Positions 12,359 to 22,554 of a stretch of DNA of 60,631 nt are shown here, one piece after another. This stretch comes from Deinococcus gobiensis I-0. Its GTDB lineage: Bacteria; Deinococcota; Deinococci; Deinococcales; Deinococcaceae. The notes beneath the pieces are model-generated. The model saw only the letters and a list, made by a program, of their open reading frames with translations. It was not told where the DNA came from and ran no database searches. Both the position numbers and the translations under genes were made by a program. Positions within the stretch are counted from its first letter, which is position 1. The number at the start of each line of letters is the position of its first letter. The stretch spans positions 2,985,001 to 3,045,631 of the forward strand of contig NC_017790.1 in assembly GCF_000252445.1 (NCBI RefSeq), given 5' to 3'.

Positions 12359-13063
12359 TCAGCCCTGTACCCCTCCGGCACGGGTCACGGCACGCCGCAT
12401 CGCCGCTTCCGGGTCTTCCACGACCCGGCCGTGGCCGGGCACGAGCCGCGTGGGGTGCAGGTCGGCCAGCGCCTGGGCACTGTGCAGGGCGGTGGGCGCG
12501 TGCCAGGTGGCGAAGGCGGTCAGCGGAAACAGCCCCCGGCGGTCACTGCATACCCGGACGCCCGCCACGGTCTGAAAGGCGTCGCCGCACAGCAGGGTGC
12601 CGTCGCGCGTGTCCAGCAGCGCGGCGTGCCCCGGCGTGTGGCCCGGCGCCGGCACGACCCGCAGGTGCCCGACCCGGTCGGTGCCGTCCAGGCGCAGCAG
12701 CCGGGTGGGCGCCGTCTTCGCGCCGCGTAGCCCGCCCCGCAGCGGCGTCTGCGGTTCCCCGGGGTCGAGGCCCAGGTCGCCGCGCAGCAGCCGGGCATCG
12801 CGCCCCGAGATCAGGACCTCGGCCTCCGGCAGCGCCGCGTGCAGGGCGTCCAGGCTGCCCACATGGTCGTCGTGGGCGTGGGTCAGCACGACGCGCCGGA
12901 TGGGTGCGCCCAGATCGGCGGCGGCTTTCAGGAGGGCCGGGGCCGATCCCGGGATGCCGGTGTCCACGAGGGTGAAGCCGTCGTCCTCGCGTACCAGGGC
13001 GCTGTTCATGAGGCCGAGGCGGGTGAGCAGGTGCAGAAACTGGCCGTGCCGCGTGATTCGCAT
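12359..13063 (-). CDS. MBL-fold metallo-hydrolase
   Basis: 234-residue metallo-beta-lactamase-fold hydrolase. The zinc motif THAHDDH is at residues 61-67, and further metal ligands lie in APGHTPGH, LLCGDAF and PGHG. It resembles glyoxalase II-like or quorum-quenching-type MBL proteins; the substrate is unknown. The start at 13063 (MRITRHGQF) has GAGGGAG eight bases upstream; an ATG five codons earlier is in frame but less well placed. It is divergent from a TetR regulator, with palindromes between the two starts, so it is a likely regulatory target. Confidence 0.88.
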   Translation of the reverse strand: MRITRHGQFLHLLTRLGLMNSALVREDDGFTLVDTGIPGSAPALLKAAADLGAPIRRVVLTHAHDDHVGSLDALHAALPEAEVLISGRDARLLRGDLGLDPGEPQTPLRGGLRGAKTAPTRLLRLDGTDRVGHLRVVPAPGHTPGHAALLDTRDGTLLCGDAFQTVAGVRVCSDRRGLFPLTAFATWHAPTALHSAQALADLHPTRLVPGHGRVVEDPEAAMRRAVTRAGGVQG

Positions 13064-13077
13064 CAGGGTCTCCCTCA

Positions 13078-13096
13078 AGACGAAACTCGTTCGTCT
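13078..13096. promoter_or_regulatory. Inverted repeat in the MBL-TetR intergenic region
   Basis: AGACGAA-N5-TTCGTCT, perfect 7-bp arms. It lies just upstream of the MBL gene and is a candidate repressor site. Confidence 0.4.
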
Positions 13097-13101
13097 TTAT
13101 G

Positions 13102-13152
13102 GCGAACACCGTACGCCTTCAGATATATGAAGTCAAGACGTACAGTGTTCGC
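13102..13152. promoter_or_regulatory. Long nested palindrome, candidate TetR operator
   Basis: Outer arms GCGAACACCGTACG (13102-13115) and CGTACAGTGTTCGC (13139-13152) match at 13 of 14 positions. An inner repeat CTTCA-N6-TGAAG (13117-13132) lies between them. The right arm covers the tetR -10 box, so binding there would block its own promoter. Confidence 0.5.
13141..13146 (+). promoter_or_regulatory. Leaderless -10 box, tetR-type gene
   Basis: TACAGT, 7 nt before the ATG at 13154, buried in the right arm of the palindrome. Confidence 0.6.
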
Positions 13153-13153
13153 T

Positions 13154-13705
13154 ATGCCTTACCCAGCCAAACTCACGCCCGATGCCATCGCCACGCAGGC
13201 CCGCGTTCTGCTGGAGGGGGGCGGCCCCGAGGCACTGAACATGCGGCCCCTGGCCGACGCACTGGGGGTGCGGCCCAGCAGTCTGTACCGCCACTACGCC
13301 GACCGCGCGGCCCTGCTCTCGGCCCTGACGGAGATCGCGGCGCGGGAACTGCGCGCGGCGATGGCCGGGGCGGCGGCCGGACTGAACCCGCAGGCCGGGC
13401 TGCTGGCGATGGCCGGGGCCTACCATGCCTACGCCCGCGCCCATCCCCACCTCTACGCGCTGCTGCTGGACCCGGCGCGGCCCTACGCCCCGGCCGGGCC
13501 CCTCAAGGACCTCTGGAATACCGTGCTGGAACAGGTCAGCGCCGTCACCGGACGGCCGGACGACACTGGGGCGACCGTCGCCGTCTGGGCCTTTCTCCAC
13601 GGCCACACCCTGCTGTTCCTGGGCGGTCAGTTCGGGCCCAGTGGCGACCAGGGGGGGTTCCGGCGCGGCCTGGAGGCGCTGGTCCGCGGGCTGCTGACCG
13701 CCTGA
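13154..13705 (+). CDS. TetR/AcrR-family transcriptional regulator
   Basis: 183 residues. The N-terminal helix-turn-helix occupies about residues 8-55, with ALNMRPLADALGVRPSSLYRHYADRAALLSAL as the typical recognition-helix block. The C-terminal domain resembles the WHG/TetR_C type (HPHLYALLL..., AVWAFLHGHTLLFL). Leaderless promoter at 13141. The nested palindrome over its promoter suggests autoregulation and control of the divergent MBL hydrolase. Ligand unknown. Confidence 0.9.
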   Translation: MPYPAKLTPDAIATQARVLLEGGGPEALNMRPLADALGVRPSSLYRHYADRAALLSALTEIAARELRAAMAGAAAGLNPQAGLLAMAGAYHAYARAHPHLYALLLDPARPYAPAGPLKDLWNTVLEQVSAVTGRPDDTGATVAVWAFLHGHTLLFLGGQFGPSGDQGGFRRGLEALVRGLLTA

Positions 13706-13710
13706 ACGGG

Positions 13711-13744
13711 CCGGCACCGCACAGGCGGTCGCCGGGGCTTTTTT
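13711..13744 (+). terminator. Terminator after the tetR-type gene
   Basis: CCGGCACCGC pairs with GCGGTCGCCGG (one bulge), followed by CTTTTTT. Confidence 0.85.
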
Positions 13745-13773
13745 CTCACCCAAATGTGACAGGCTGCCCGGCG

Positions 13774-14697
13774 ATGCCGCGTTCCCGTCTCGCCTGGGCC
13801 TACCTGATCGGGGTCGTCCTGATCTGGGCGCTGGGCGAATGGGTGGGTGAGCGGACCGTCTACACGCTGCTGCTCGCATATACGCCGCCGCTGGTCTGGC
13901 TGCTGCCCGCTCCGCTCGTCCTGGCCTGGTGCCTGTGGCGCCGCCGCCGCCTGGGACCGGCGCTGCTGGGCGCGCTGCTGGCCGCCTGGGGCGCGGGACT
14001 GTTCCACTGGAATTTCCAGCGCGGCGGCGACCTGCGGGTGCTGACCTACAACGTGCGCAGCGGCACGCAGACCACCCCCGAGCGGCTGGCCGGGGCCATC
14101 AACGCGGCGGACGCCGACCTCGTCCTGCTTCAGGAAGCCAACTTCGCGCGGCCCGAATTCCACGCGCAGCTCGTGTCGCTGCTGCCCGGCTACAGCGTGA
14201 CGCGCGCCGCCGAGGTCACGACCCTCAGCCGCCTGCCCCTTCAGGACGTGCAGCGCTACGACCTGCCCCTGAACCGCCGCGAGGTCCTGCTGACCCGCGT
14301 GAGCTGGCAGGGCGAGCCGCTGAATGTGGTCAACGCGCATCTGGGTACGGTCATGCTCTCCAGCCTGCTCTCGGGCGACCTGGAACGGGTGCGCCACACC
14401 CGCAACGCGCGCGCGGCCCAGGTCCAGGTGCTGCTGGACCTCGCGGCGCGCGCCCAGGGCCCGCTGCTGCTGGGCGGCGACCTGAACACCCCGCCGCGCG
14501 GACAGGTCTACCGGCAGCTGCGCGCCGCCTATGGGCCCGACGCCCATGGCCGCGCCGGACGGGGACCGGGCTGGACCTTTCCCAGCCTCAAACTGCGCAT
14601 CGACCACCAGATGAGCCGCGAACTGCGCGCCGTGCGCACACGGGTCCTGCCGGACGCGGGCAGCGACCACCTGCCCCTGTTGGTGGAATACCGCTAG
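13774..14697 (+). CDS. Membrane-anchored endonuclease/exonuclease/phosphatase-fold protein
   Basis: 307 residues. Three hydrophobic segments lie within residues 8-76, followed by an EEP (DNase I-like) catalytic domain, probably outside the membrane. Catalytic signatures are LTYNVRS (Asn93), LLQEANF (Glu121), GGDLNTPP and the C-terminal SDHLPL. The layout resembles VanJ/SCO-type membrane phosphatases, so a lipid or undecaprenyl-phosphate substrate is possible but not shown. The ATG at 13774 is chosen; a GTG six codons earlier is in frame. It is separated from tetR by a terminator. Confidence 0.85.
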   Translation: MPRSRLAWAYLIGVVLIWALGEWVGERTVYTLLLAYTPPLVWLLPAPLVLAWCLWRRRRLGPALLGALLAAWGAGLFHWNFQRGGDLRVLTYNVRSGTQTTPERLAGAINAADADLVLLQEANFARPEFHAQLVSLLPGYSVTRAAEVTTLSRLPLQDVQRYDLPLNRREVLLTRVSWQGEPLNVVNAHLGTVMLSSLLSGDLERVRHTRNARAAQVQVLLDLAARAQGPLLLGGDLNTPPRGQVYRQLRAAYGPDAHGRAGRGPGWTFPSLKLRIDHQMSRELRAVRTRVLPDAGSDHLPLLVEYR

Positions 14698-14722
14698 GAC
14701 GGGGCCTTCTCCCGGCCCTCCC

Positions 14723-14992
14723 CTACTTCGGGGTCAGCGCCCCGATCATCGCCCAGGTGATCAGGGCCGCGACCAGCAGCCCCAGGGCCACGAACCAGCC
14801 GGGCGCCCGGCCCCCGTTCACCGCGTTGGCGGCGGTCCAGGCCAGGCGCAGGTTGACCAGCGCGAAGACCAGCAAAAAGGCGTCCAGGGCGTCTACGCTG
14901 CGGCCCCCGCCCAGCGCCAGGGGATAGGACACGGCCAGCGTCAGTCCGGCCAGCAGCAGCGCGACGAGCAGTTGCAGGGCGTAGGCGGGCAC
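14723..14992 (-). CDS. Hypothetical membrane protein, 89 aa
   Basis: Not recognised. It has three hydrophobic helices (about residues 5-25, 35-52 and 65-85) and reads MPAYALQLLVALLLAGLT at the start. The GTG at 14992 lies ten bases after the flavin reductase stop codon, so the two are probably one transcript. No charged motif or catalytic residue stands out. Confidence 0.7.
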   Translation of the reverse strand: MPAYALQLLVALLLAGLTLAVSYPLALGGGRSVDALDAFLLVFALVNLRLAWTAANAVNGGRAPGWFVALGLLVAALITWAMIGALTPK

Positions 14993-15002
14993 GCGCCGCG
15001 CC

Positions 15003-15506
15003 TCAGCCCAGCTCGTGGTATTGACCCCGGAAGTACAGCAGGGGATCGTCGTCGGTGTAGCGGCTGTACTCGACGTGGCCCAGCACCAGGGTGTGGTCGC
15101 CCGCCCCGATCAGGCGTTCCTTGCGGCATACGAGCTGCGCGACCGTCCCGCCGATCAGGGGCAGGCCCTCGTGCTCGAACCAGGGCACCTGCTCCTCCGG
15201 CCCCGGCTTGCCCGCGAAATGCGTGCTGAGATGGCGCTGGTTGGCTCCCAGGATATTGACCCCGAAATGCGTGACCGCATCGTCGCTCAGCAGCGAGAGC
15301 ATGTGCGCGCGGTGGTCCACGCTGACCAGGATCAGCGGAGGCGTGAGGCTCACCGACACGAAGGCGTTGGCGGTCATGCCCCGGCGCTCGTCGCCGCTCC
15401 GGGCCGTGATGACGGTCACGCCGCTGGCGAAGCGCCCCAGCGTCTCGCGGAACTCGGTCGGCGTCAGGCTGGGGCCGGGCTGGCCCTCCTTGTGGGGGTC
15501 GGTCAT
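15003..15506 (-). CDS. Flavin reductase-domain (FMN-binding) protein
   Basis: 167 residues of the flavin reductase-like FMN-binding split-barrel family. Motifs are LGRFASGVTVITA, the FMN-contact block GMTANAFVSVSLTPPLILVSVD, VNILGANQ, and the late GDHTLVLGHVEYSRY. Such proteins supply reduced flavin to monooxygenases or act as oxygenase partners; no oxygenase is adjacent. Leaderless promoter TAGACT six bases before the ATG. Probably co-transcribed with the small membrane protein downstream. Confidence 0.9.
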   Translation of the reverse strand: MTDPHKEGQPGPSLTPTEFRETLGRFASGVTVITARSGDERRGMTANAFVSVSLTPPLILVSVDHRAHMLSLLSDDAVTHFGVNILGANQRHLSTHFAGKPGPEEQVPWFEHEGLPLIGGTVAQLVCRKERLIGAGDHTLVLGHVEYSRYTDDDPLLYFRGQYHELG

Positions 15507-15512
15507 GGCCGG

Positions 15513-15518
15513 AGTCTA
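15513..15518 (-). promoter_or_regulatory. Leaderless -10 box, flavin reductase
   Basis: TAGACT on the minus strand, 6 nt before the ATG at 15506. Confidence 0.6.
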
Positions 15519-15544
15519 GCGGCCCGGACCGGTCCCCCGCCCGC

Positions 15545-17437
15545 CTAGCGCCGCAGCGGGGCGACGTCGCGCGCGAGCAGGTCGGGCAGACGCGCCACGC
15601 CGCGCGCAGGCACGGTGTCGCTCCAGCGCTGGCCACTGACCCGGACCTCGGTCTTGCCGGCCGGCAGCGTCAGGAACCCGTAGTAGCCGCTTCCGTCGGT
15701 CAGGCCCGTGGCGACCAGCTTGCCGCCCTGCCAGGCCTCAACCACGCGCCCGCCGGGCTGCGCGGTCCCCACGACCCGGCCCATCAGGCCGCGCAGGCTG
15801 GGCGGTTCGGCCGTCCAGCGCAGCGGCGCGGCGAGCGGCTCGCCCTTGGCGCGCAGCGCGGTGCCCACGCTCTCCAGGCCCTGCGCGGTCGTCTGCTGGC
15901 CGGCGATGACGCCGGGGGTCGGGCTGCGGTAGGAGTAGCCCACCCAGCCCAGGCCGGCCCCCACGCTGCGCGACGCCTGCGCGGCCGTGACGGCCGGCGA
16001 GTTGAGGTACATGGCCGTGCCCACCGCCAGGGGGGCCAGCACGCCGTCGGCGCGGGTGCGCACGCTGGCCGCATAGCTGTTCCAGCCGTCGAACCACGCG
16101 CCCTGGTCGGCCACGCCGTCGCGCTTGTAGTTCATGGGCACGTTCAGGTCGATGAGGCCCTCGCGCACCCAGGTCGGCCAGTCCTGAAGCACGTCGGTGT
16201 AGGGCCGCGAGCGCCGGAAGGCCGAGGGGTCGGTGATGCGGGGGGCCGGGCCGTAGGTGATGGTCGCCGCGCTCATCCAGGCGGTCGGGCGCACGCTCTT
16301 GACCTCTAGGGCGATGCGGCGCACCAGGGCCGTGACCTGCTCGCGCTTCCAGGCCTGCCACGCGGGGTCGCCGGGAATGGGCGTCCCCTTCGCGCCGGTC
16401 TCGGCGGCGTAGCGCGCGACCGTCTTGGGATCGTAACCCCACGCGCCGCCGTCGGGATAGCGGATGCGGTCGAGCTGCACGCCGTCCACATCGTAGTTGC
16501 GCACCAGACTGGTGACGCTGTTGACCATGAAGTCGGCGGCCTCGGGAATCCCCGCGTCGAGCCAGCCGTCGCTGCCCTCCTGCCAGGTGCCGTCGGGGCG
16601 GCGGGCCAGCCAGGAGTTCTTGCCCGAATCCGGGCCGTGCGTGCGCATGACGTGCAGGGGGCTCGTGTTGGGCGCGGCGGTGTTGGCGACACCCGTCACG
16701 CTGGCCCAGGCGATGACCCGCAGGCCGCGCGCGTGCCCGAGCCGCACGGCGATGGCGAGCGGATCGAAGTTCTTTTCCAGGTCGGGGTCGGTCGCCAGCG
16801 GCAGCCCGCTCTTCATGCACAGGCAGTCGCCACGCCGGATGGCCTGCACGAACAGAGTATTCACGCCGAGCTTCACGGCCTCGTCCACCATCTGCGCCAC
16901 CTGCGCGCGGGTCTTGAGGCCCGGGCCGAAGGCGTCCACCCACAGGCCACGCACGGTCACGGGGTCCGGGGCCGTGGGCGAGGTCGGCGCGGCCGGCTTA
17001 GGCGCGGCCGGCACCGGGGTCACGGGCACAGGAGTCACGGGCATAGGAGTCACGGGCACAGGAGTCACAGGCACGGGGGTGACCGGAACAGGCGTCGCAG
17101 GGACGGCCGGCACCGGCTCCGGGGCCACGGTGGGCGGCGTCACCGGAATGTCGGACGGGGAGGTCGCCGGCAGCGCCGTCCCCGAAGAGGACACCGGGCT
17201 GCCGGACGGCGCGGCGCTGCCACCGCTGCCCGTATCGGCCCCACCGCCGTCGCCCGGCACCGCAGGGTCGGCGGGGGCAGGGGCCGGCGTGGCCGAATCG
17301 GCCGGAGGCGTGGTGGCCGGGGGCGTCGTCACCGGGGCCGCGGCGTCCGGCGGCAGGGCCACCTGGGCAGGAGCCGGCAGCGCCAGCGCGAGGGTCAGGG
17401 CCAGAAGGAGAGCGCGGCGCGGCAGGGCGGGAGTCAT
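15545..17437 (-). CDS. Secreted GH10-like (GHL10/DUF187-type) glycosyl hydrolase-like protein
   Basis: 630 residues. A signal peptide (MTPALPRRALLLALTLALAL) is followed by a proline/threonine-rich low-complexity linker to about residue 160. That linker includes five VPVTP units. A TIM-barrel domain follows, beginning TVRGLWVDAFGPG, with NTLFVQAIRRGD and YDVDGVQLDRIRYPDG, typical of the family-10-like extracellular hydrolases often seen in envelope biogenesis. A small beta domain at the C terminus (GRVVEAWQGGKLVATGLTDG) looks carboxypeptidase-regulatory-like. A TAGCCT box lies 12 nt upstream of the ATG. The sugar substrate is unknown. Confidence 0.85.
   Translation of the reverse strand: MTPALPRRALLLALTLALALPAPAQVALPPDAAAPVTTPPATTPPADSATPAPAPADPAVPGDGGGADTGSGGSAAPSGSPVSSSGTALPATSPSDIPVTPPTVAPEPVPAVPATPVPVTPVPVTPVPVTPMPVTPVPVTPVPAAPKPAAPTSPTAPDPVTVRGLWVDAFGPGLKTRAQVAQMVDEAVKLGVNTLFVQAIRRGDCLCMKSGLPLATDPDLEKNFDPLAIAVRLGHARGLRVIAWASVTGVANTAAPNTSPLHVMRTHGPDSGKNSWLARRPDGTWQEGSDGWLDAGIPEAADFMVNSVTSLVRNYDVDGVQLDRIRYPDGGAWGYDPKTVARYAAETGAKGTPIPGDPAWQAWKREQVTALVRRIALEVKSVRPTAWMSAATITYGPAPRITDPSAFRRSRPYTDVLQDWPTWVREGLIDLNVPMNYKRDGVADQGAWFDGWNSYAASVRTRADGVLAPLAVGTAMYLNSPAVTAAQASRSVGAGLGWVGYSYRSPTPGVIAGQQTTAQGLESVGTALRAKGEPLAAPLRWTAEPPSLRGLMGRVVGTAQPGGRVVEAWQGGKLVATGLTDGSGYYGFLTLPAGKTEVRVSGQRWSDTVPARGVARLPDLLARDVAPLRR
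17019..17093. repeat. 15-bp tandem repeat, five units, inside the GH10-like gene
   Basis: Units of GTCACGGGCACAGGA and close variants repeat five times in phase. On the minus strand they encode a Pro/Val/Thr linker. The in-frame period means copy-number change would lengthen or shorten the linker without a frameshift. Confidence 0.85.
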
Positions 17438-17492
17438 ACGTTAGGGTCCAGGCTAGCGCACCGGCATGAGGGCCACACGAAACGCGGCCCGT

Positions 17493-19856
<2,364 letters not shown>

Positions 19857-20059
19857 AGGCGGTCCCCGGGGTGCGGGAGGCGGGAGGCCGGCCGCGAACA
19901 GGACCACCTGCGAAGAGGTGTTTTTTGTCCTGCCCACTGCCTTTTTCCCACAGGTCCCGTCATGCGGCCCAGTCTAGAGGCCCGGGCAAAGGCGCGCGGT
20001 GAGGCAGGTGGGGATGTGCCGGCGAAGGTCGCCCGCGCCTCCCCCTCTGCGCCCCCGGC

Positions 20060-20743
20060 TCAGTCGGCCGCCAGCAGCGAGAGCCCCAGCGCCGTGCCCA
20101 GGTCCACCTTGCGCTGGCGGGCGGGGCGCGGGCCCAGCCGGGCCTCGATGCCGCGCAGGTGGGCGTCCATCAGGGGCACCACGCCCTCCTCGTCGCCGCG
20201 TTCCAGGGCGCGCAGCAGCCCGGCGTGGTCCTGCTCGCGGCAGGTGTCGGGGGCCGAGCGGCCGTACAGCGCCAGCGCCAGCGAACTCTGCACGATCAGT
20301 TCGGCCAGGAAGGCGGTCAGGAGGGTGTTGCCGCCGATGCGCGCCACCGACAGGTGGAACTCGCCCGAGAGCCGGATGGCGCGGGGCGCGTCCCCGGCGG
20401 CCAATGCGGCGTGCTCCTGCGCCAGCGTCTCCCGCAGCGCCGCGAGGTCGCCGGCGGCCGCGCGCGTGCAGGCCAGGCGCGCCGTCTCGGCCTCGACCGT
20501 GCGCCGCGCATGAAAGATGTCGGCCACGTCGGCGGGCTCGGGGGCGTAGACGCGCGCGCCCGCGTTGCGCCGCAGCTCGACGTATTTCTTCTCGCCCAGG
20601 CGCAGCAGGACCCGGCGCACCGTCTCGCGGCTCACGCCGAAGAGCCCCGCGAGCTGGTGCTCGGGCAGGCGCGTGCCGGGCGGAAGCTGCTGCTCGCCCA
20701 GCGCCCGGATCAGACAGTCGTAGATGCTCTGGTCGTTCCACAT
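20060..20743 (-). CDS. GntR/FCD-family transcriptional regulator, probable allantoin-locus regulator
   Basis: 227 residues. A winged helix-turn-helix is at about residues 10-65 (LPEHQLAGLFGVSRETVRRVLLRLGEKKYVEL), followed by an all-helical FCD ligand domain. That domain includes IFHARRTVEAETARLA and the metal-type histidines in EFHLSVARIGGN and DHAGLLRAL. It is divergent from the NCS1 permease and allantoinase. A perfect 12-bp palindrome lies in the permease promoter and matches the general ATTGTNNACAAT style of FCD sites. Start 20743 (MWNDQSIYDC) is chosen over upstream starts by homology. Confidence 0.88.
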   Translation of the reverse strand: MWNDQSIYDCLIRALGEQQLPPGTRLPEHQLAGLFGVSRETVRRVLLRLGEKKYVELRRNAGARVYAPEPADVADIFHARRTVEAETARLACTRAAAGDLAALRETLAQEHAALAAGDAPRAIRLSGEFHLSVARIGGNTLLTAFLAELIVQSSLALALYGRSAPDTCREQDHAGLLRALERGDEEGVVPLMDAHLRGIEARLGPRPARQRKVDLGTALGLSLLAAD

Positions 20744-20881
20744 ACCGCGCCGACATTGTCCCACAGGGGGTCTTTCGGAGGCCTGATCAGGCCGATGGTT
20801 CACACCGGGCCATCTCGAACGCTTCGAGCTGAAGTTTTTTGCAATTTGTCTAAGTTTTTGCGAACGTTTTAAAATCTGCCC

Positions 20882-20910
20882 TTGAAATTGTGCACAATCT
20901 ATCCTTACAC
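20882..20910 (+). promoter_or_regulatory. Promoter of the permease-allantoinase genes
   Basis: TTGAAA (20882-20887) and TTACAC (20905-20910) are separated by exactly 17 bases. The region is AT-rich and lies 55 nt before the permease ATG. Confidence 0.5.
20887..20898. promoter_or_regulatory. Perfect palindrome ATTGTGCACAAT, candidate FCD-regulator operator
   Basis: A twelve-base perfect palindrome between the -35 and -10 of the permease promoter. A bound regulator here would exclude RNA polymerase. The divergent FCD regulator is the natural candidate. Confidence 0.55.
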
Positions 20911-20964
20911 TTTTTTCAGACGGCACGCCGGGAGCAGGCGGGCCAGCATTTCCCGGAGGGACGT

Positions 20965-22443
20965 ATGAGCCACGGAGCCGGAGCCACCACCTTCGAACGC
21001 CGCCCCGAGTACAGCGACCGCCTCTACAACGAGGACCTCGCGCCGCTGCGGCCCCAGACCTGGAACTGGTACAACATCTTCGCCTTCTGGATGAGCGACG
21101 TGCACTCGGTCGGCGGCTACGTCTTCGCGGGGAGCCTCTTCGCGCTGGGCATCGGCCCGCTGCCGGTGCTGATCTCGCTGCTGGCCGGCATATTGATCGT
21201 GAACCTGTTCGCCAATCTGGTCGCCAAACCCAGCCAGATGACCGGCGTGCCCTACCCCGTCATCAGCCGCCTGTCTTTCGGGGTGCTGGGGGCCAACGTG
21301 CCCGCCATCATCCGGGGGCTGATCGCGGTCGCGTGGTACGGCATCCAGACCTATCTGGCGTCCTCGGCGCTGGTGCTCGTGCTGCTGCGCTTCTTTCCCG
21401 ACCTTCAGCCGCTGGCGCAGAACAGTTTCCTGGGCCTCTCGACGCTGGGCTGGGCGGGCTTCCTGACCATGTGGGTATTGCAGGCCGTCGTGTTCTGGTT
21501 CGGCATGAACGCCATCAAGAAATTCATCGACTTCGCCGGCCCAGCCGTGTACGTCGTGATGTTCGCGCTGGCCGCCTACATCTTCATCCGCGCCGGGGGC
21601 AAGGTGAACCTGAATCTGGGCGAGGTGAAATACACCGGGGCGGCCGTGCTGTTCCCGATGCTCACGGCGGTCGCCCTGGTGGTGTCGTACTTCAGCGGCC
21701 CCATGCTGAACTTCGGGGACTTCTCGCGCTACGGCCAGAACTTCGCGGCGGTCAAGCGCGGCAACTTCTGGGGCCTGCCGGTCAACTTCCTGCTGTTCAG
21801 TCTGGTGACGGTGATCACGACCTCGGGCACGCTGCCGGTCTTCGGCAAGCTCATCACGGATCCCATCGAGACGGTCGCCCTCATCGACAACTCGTTCGCG
21901 GTGGTGCTGGGGGCCTTCACCTTCGTCACGGCGACCATCGGCATCAACATCGTCGCCAACTTCGTCTCGCCCGCCTTCGACTTCTCCAACGTGGCGCCCA
22001 AGCACATCTCCTGGCGCACCGGGGGCTTCATCGCGGCCGCAGCGTCGGTGTTCATCACGCCCTGGAACCTGTTCAACAACCCCGGCGTCATCCACCTGAC
22101 CCTGGATACGCTCGCCGCCTTCATCGGGCCGCTGTTCGGCATCCTGCTCGTGGACTTCTACCTCGTCAAGCGCCAGCAGATCGACCTCGACAGCCTGTAC
22201 GTGGCCGGGCCACAGAGCCGCTACTGGTACCAGGGCGGCTGGAACCTCTCGGCGGTGTGGGCGCTCGTGCCGGCCGTGCTCATGGGCCTCGCCATCAACT
22301 TCGTCCCGGCGCTCAAGGGCCTGGCGAACTTCGCGTGGTTCACGGGCGTGCTGCTGGGCGGCGTCTTCTACTACGCCCTGAGCGCCCGCGAGCGCCTCGC
22401 CAACCTGGGCGGCGCGCCGATCACCCCAGCCGTGGGCGACTGA
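20965..22443 (+). CDS. NCS1-family nucleobase/allantoin permease
   Basis: 492-residue membrane transporter with about twelve hydrophobic helices. Family signatures are WNWYNIFAFWMSDVHSVGGYVFAGSL at the first helix, GVPYPVISRLSFGVLGANVPA, and the conserved NFGDFSRYG loop. NCS1 proteins import hydantoins, allantoin, purines or pyrimidines; the allantoinase directly downstream favours allantoin. The ATG at 20965 has GGAGGG four bases upstream. Expression is probably controlled by the divergent FCD regulator. Confidence 0.92.
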   Translation: MSHGAGATTFERRPEYSDRLYNEDLAPLRPQTWNWYNIFAFWMSDVHSVGGYVFAGSLFALGIGPLPVLISLLAGILIVNLFANLVAKPSQMTGVPYPVISRLSFGVLGANVPAIIRGLIAVAWYGIQTYLASSALVLVLLRFFPDLQPLAQNSFLGLSTLGWAGFLTMWVLQAVVFWFGMNAIKKFIDFAGPAVYVVMFALAAYIFIRAGGKVNLNLGEVKYTGAAVLFPMLTAVALVVSYFSGPMLNFGDFSRYGQNFAAVKRGNFWGLPVNFLLFSLVTVITTSGTLPVFGKLITDPIETVALIDNSFAVVLGAFTFVTATIGINIVANFVSPAFDFSNVAPKHISWRTGGFIAAAASVFITPWNLFNNPGVIHLTLDTLAAFIGPLFGILLVDFYLVKRQQIDLDSLYVAGPQSRYWYQGGWNLSAVWALVPAVLMGLAINFVPALKGLANFAWFTGVLLGGVFYYALSARERLANLGGAPITPAVGD

Positions 22444-22520
22444 ATACGGCACCGTCGTGGCGGCGCGGGCATAAGCTCCCGCGTCGCCCTTTTCTGCCTA
22501 CTGTGGAGGCGCGATGTTAA

Positions 22521-22554
22521 TGGAGACGCAGTGTTGAAGGAGACGCAGTGCTGG
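22521..22554. repeat. 17-bp imperfect tandem duplication at the allB start
   Basis: TGGAGACGCAGTGTTGA is followed directly by AGGAGACGCAGTGCTGG, 14 of 17 identical. Each unit carries a Shine-Dalgarno-like GGAG and a GTG, so the duplication makes two alternative starts in different frames. Confidence 0.8.
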
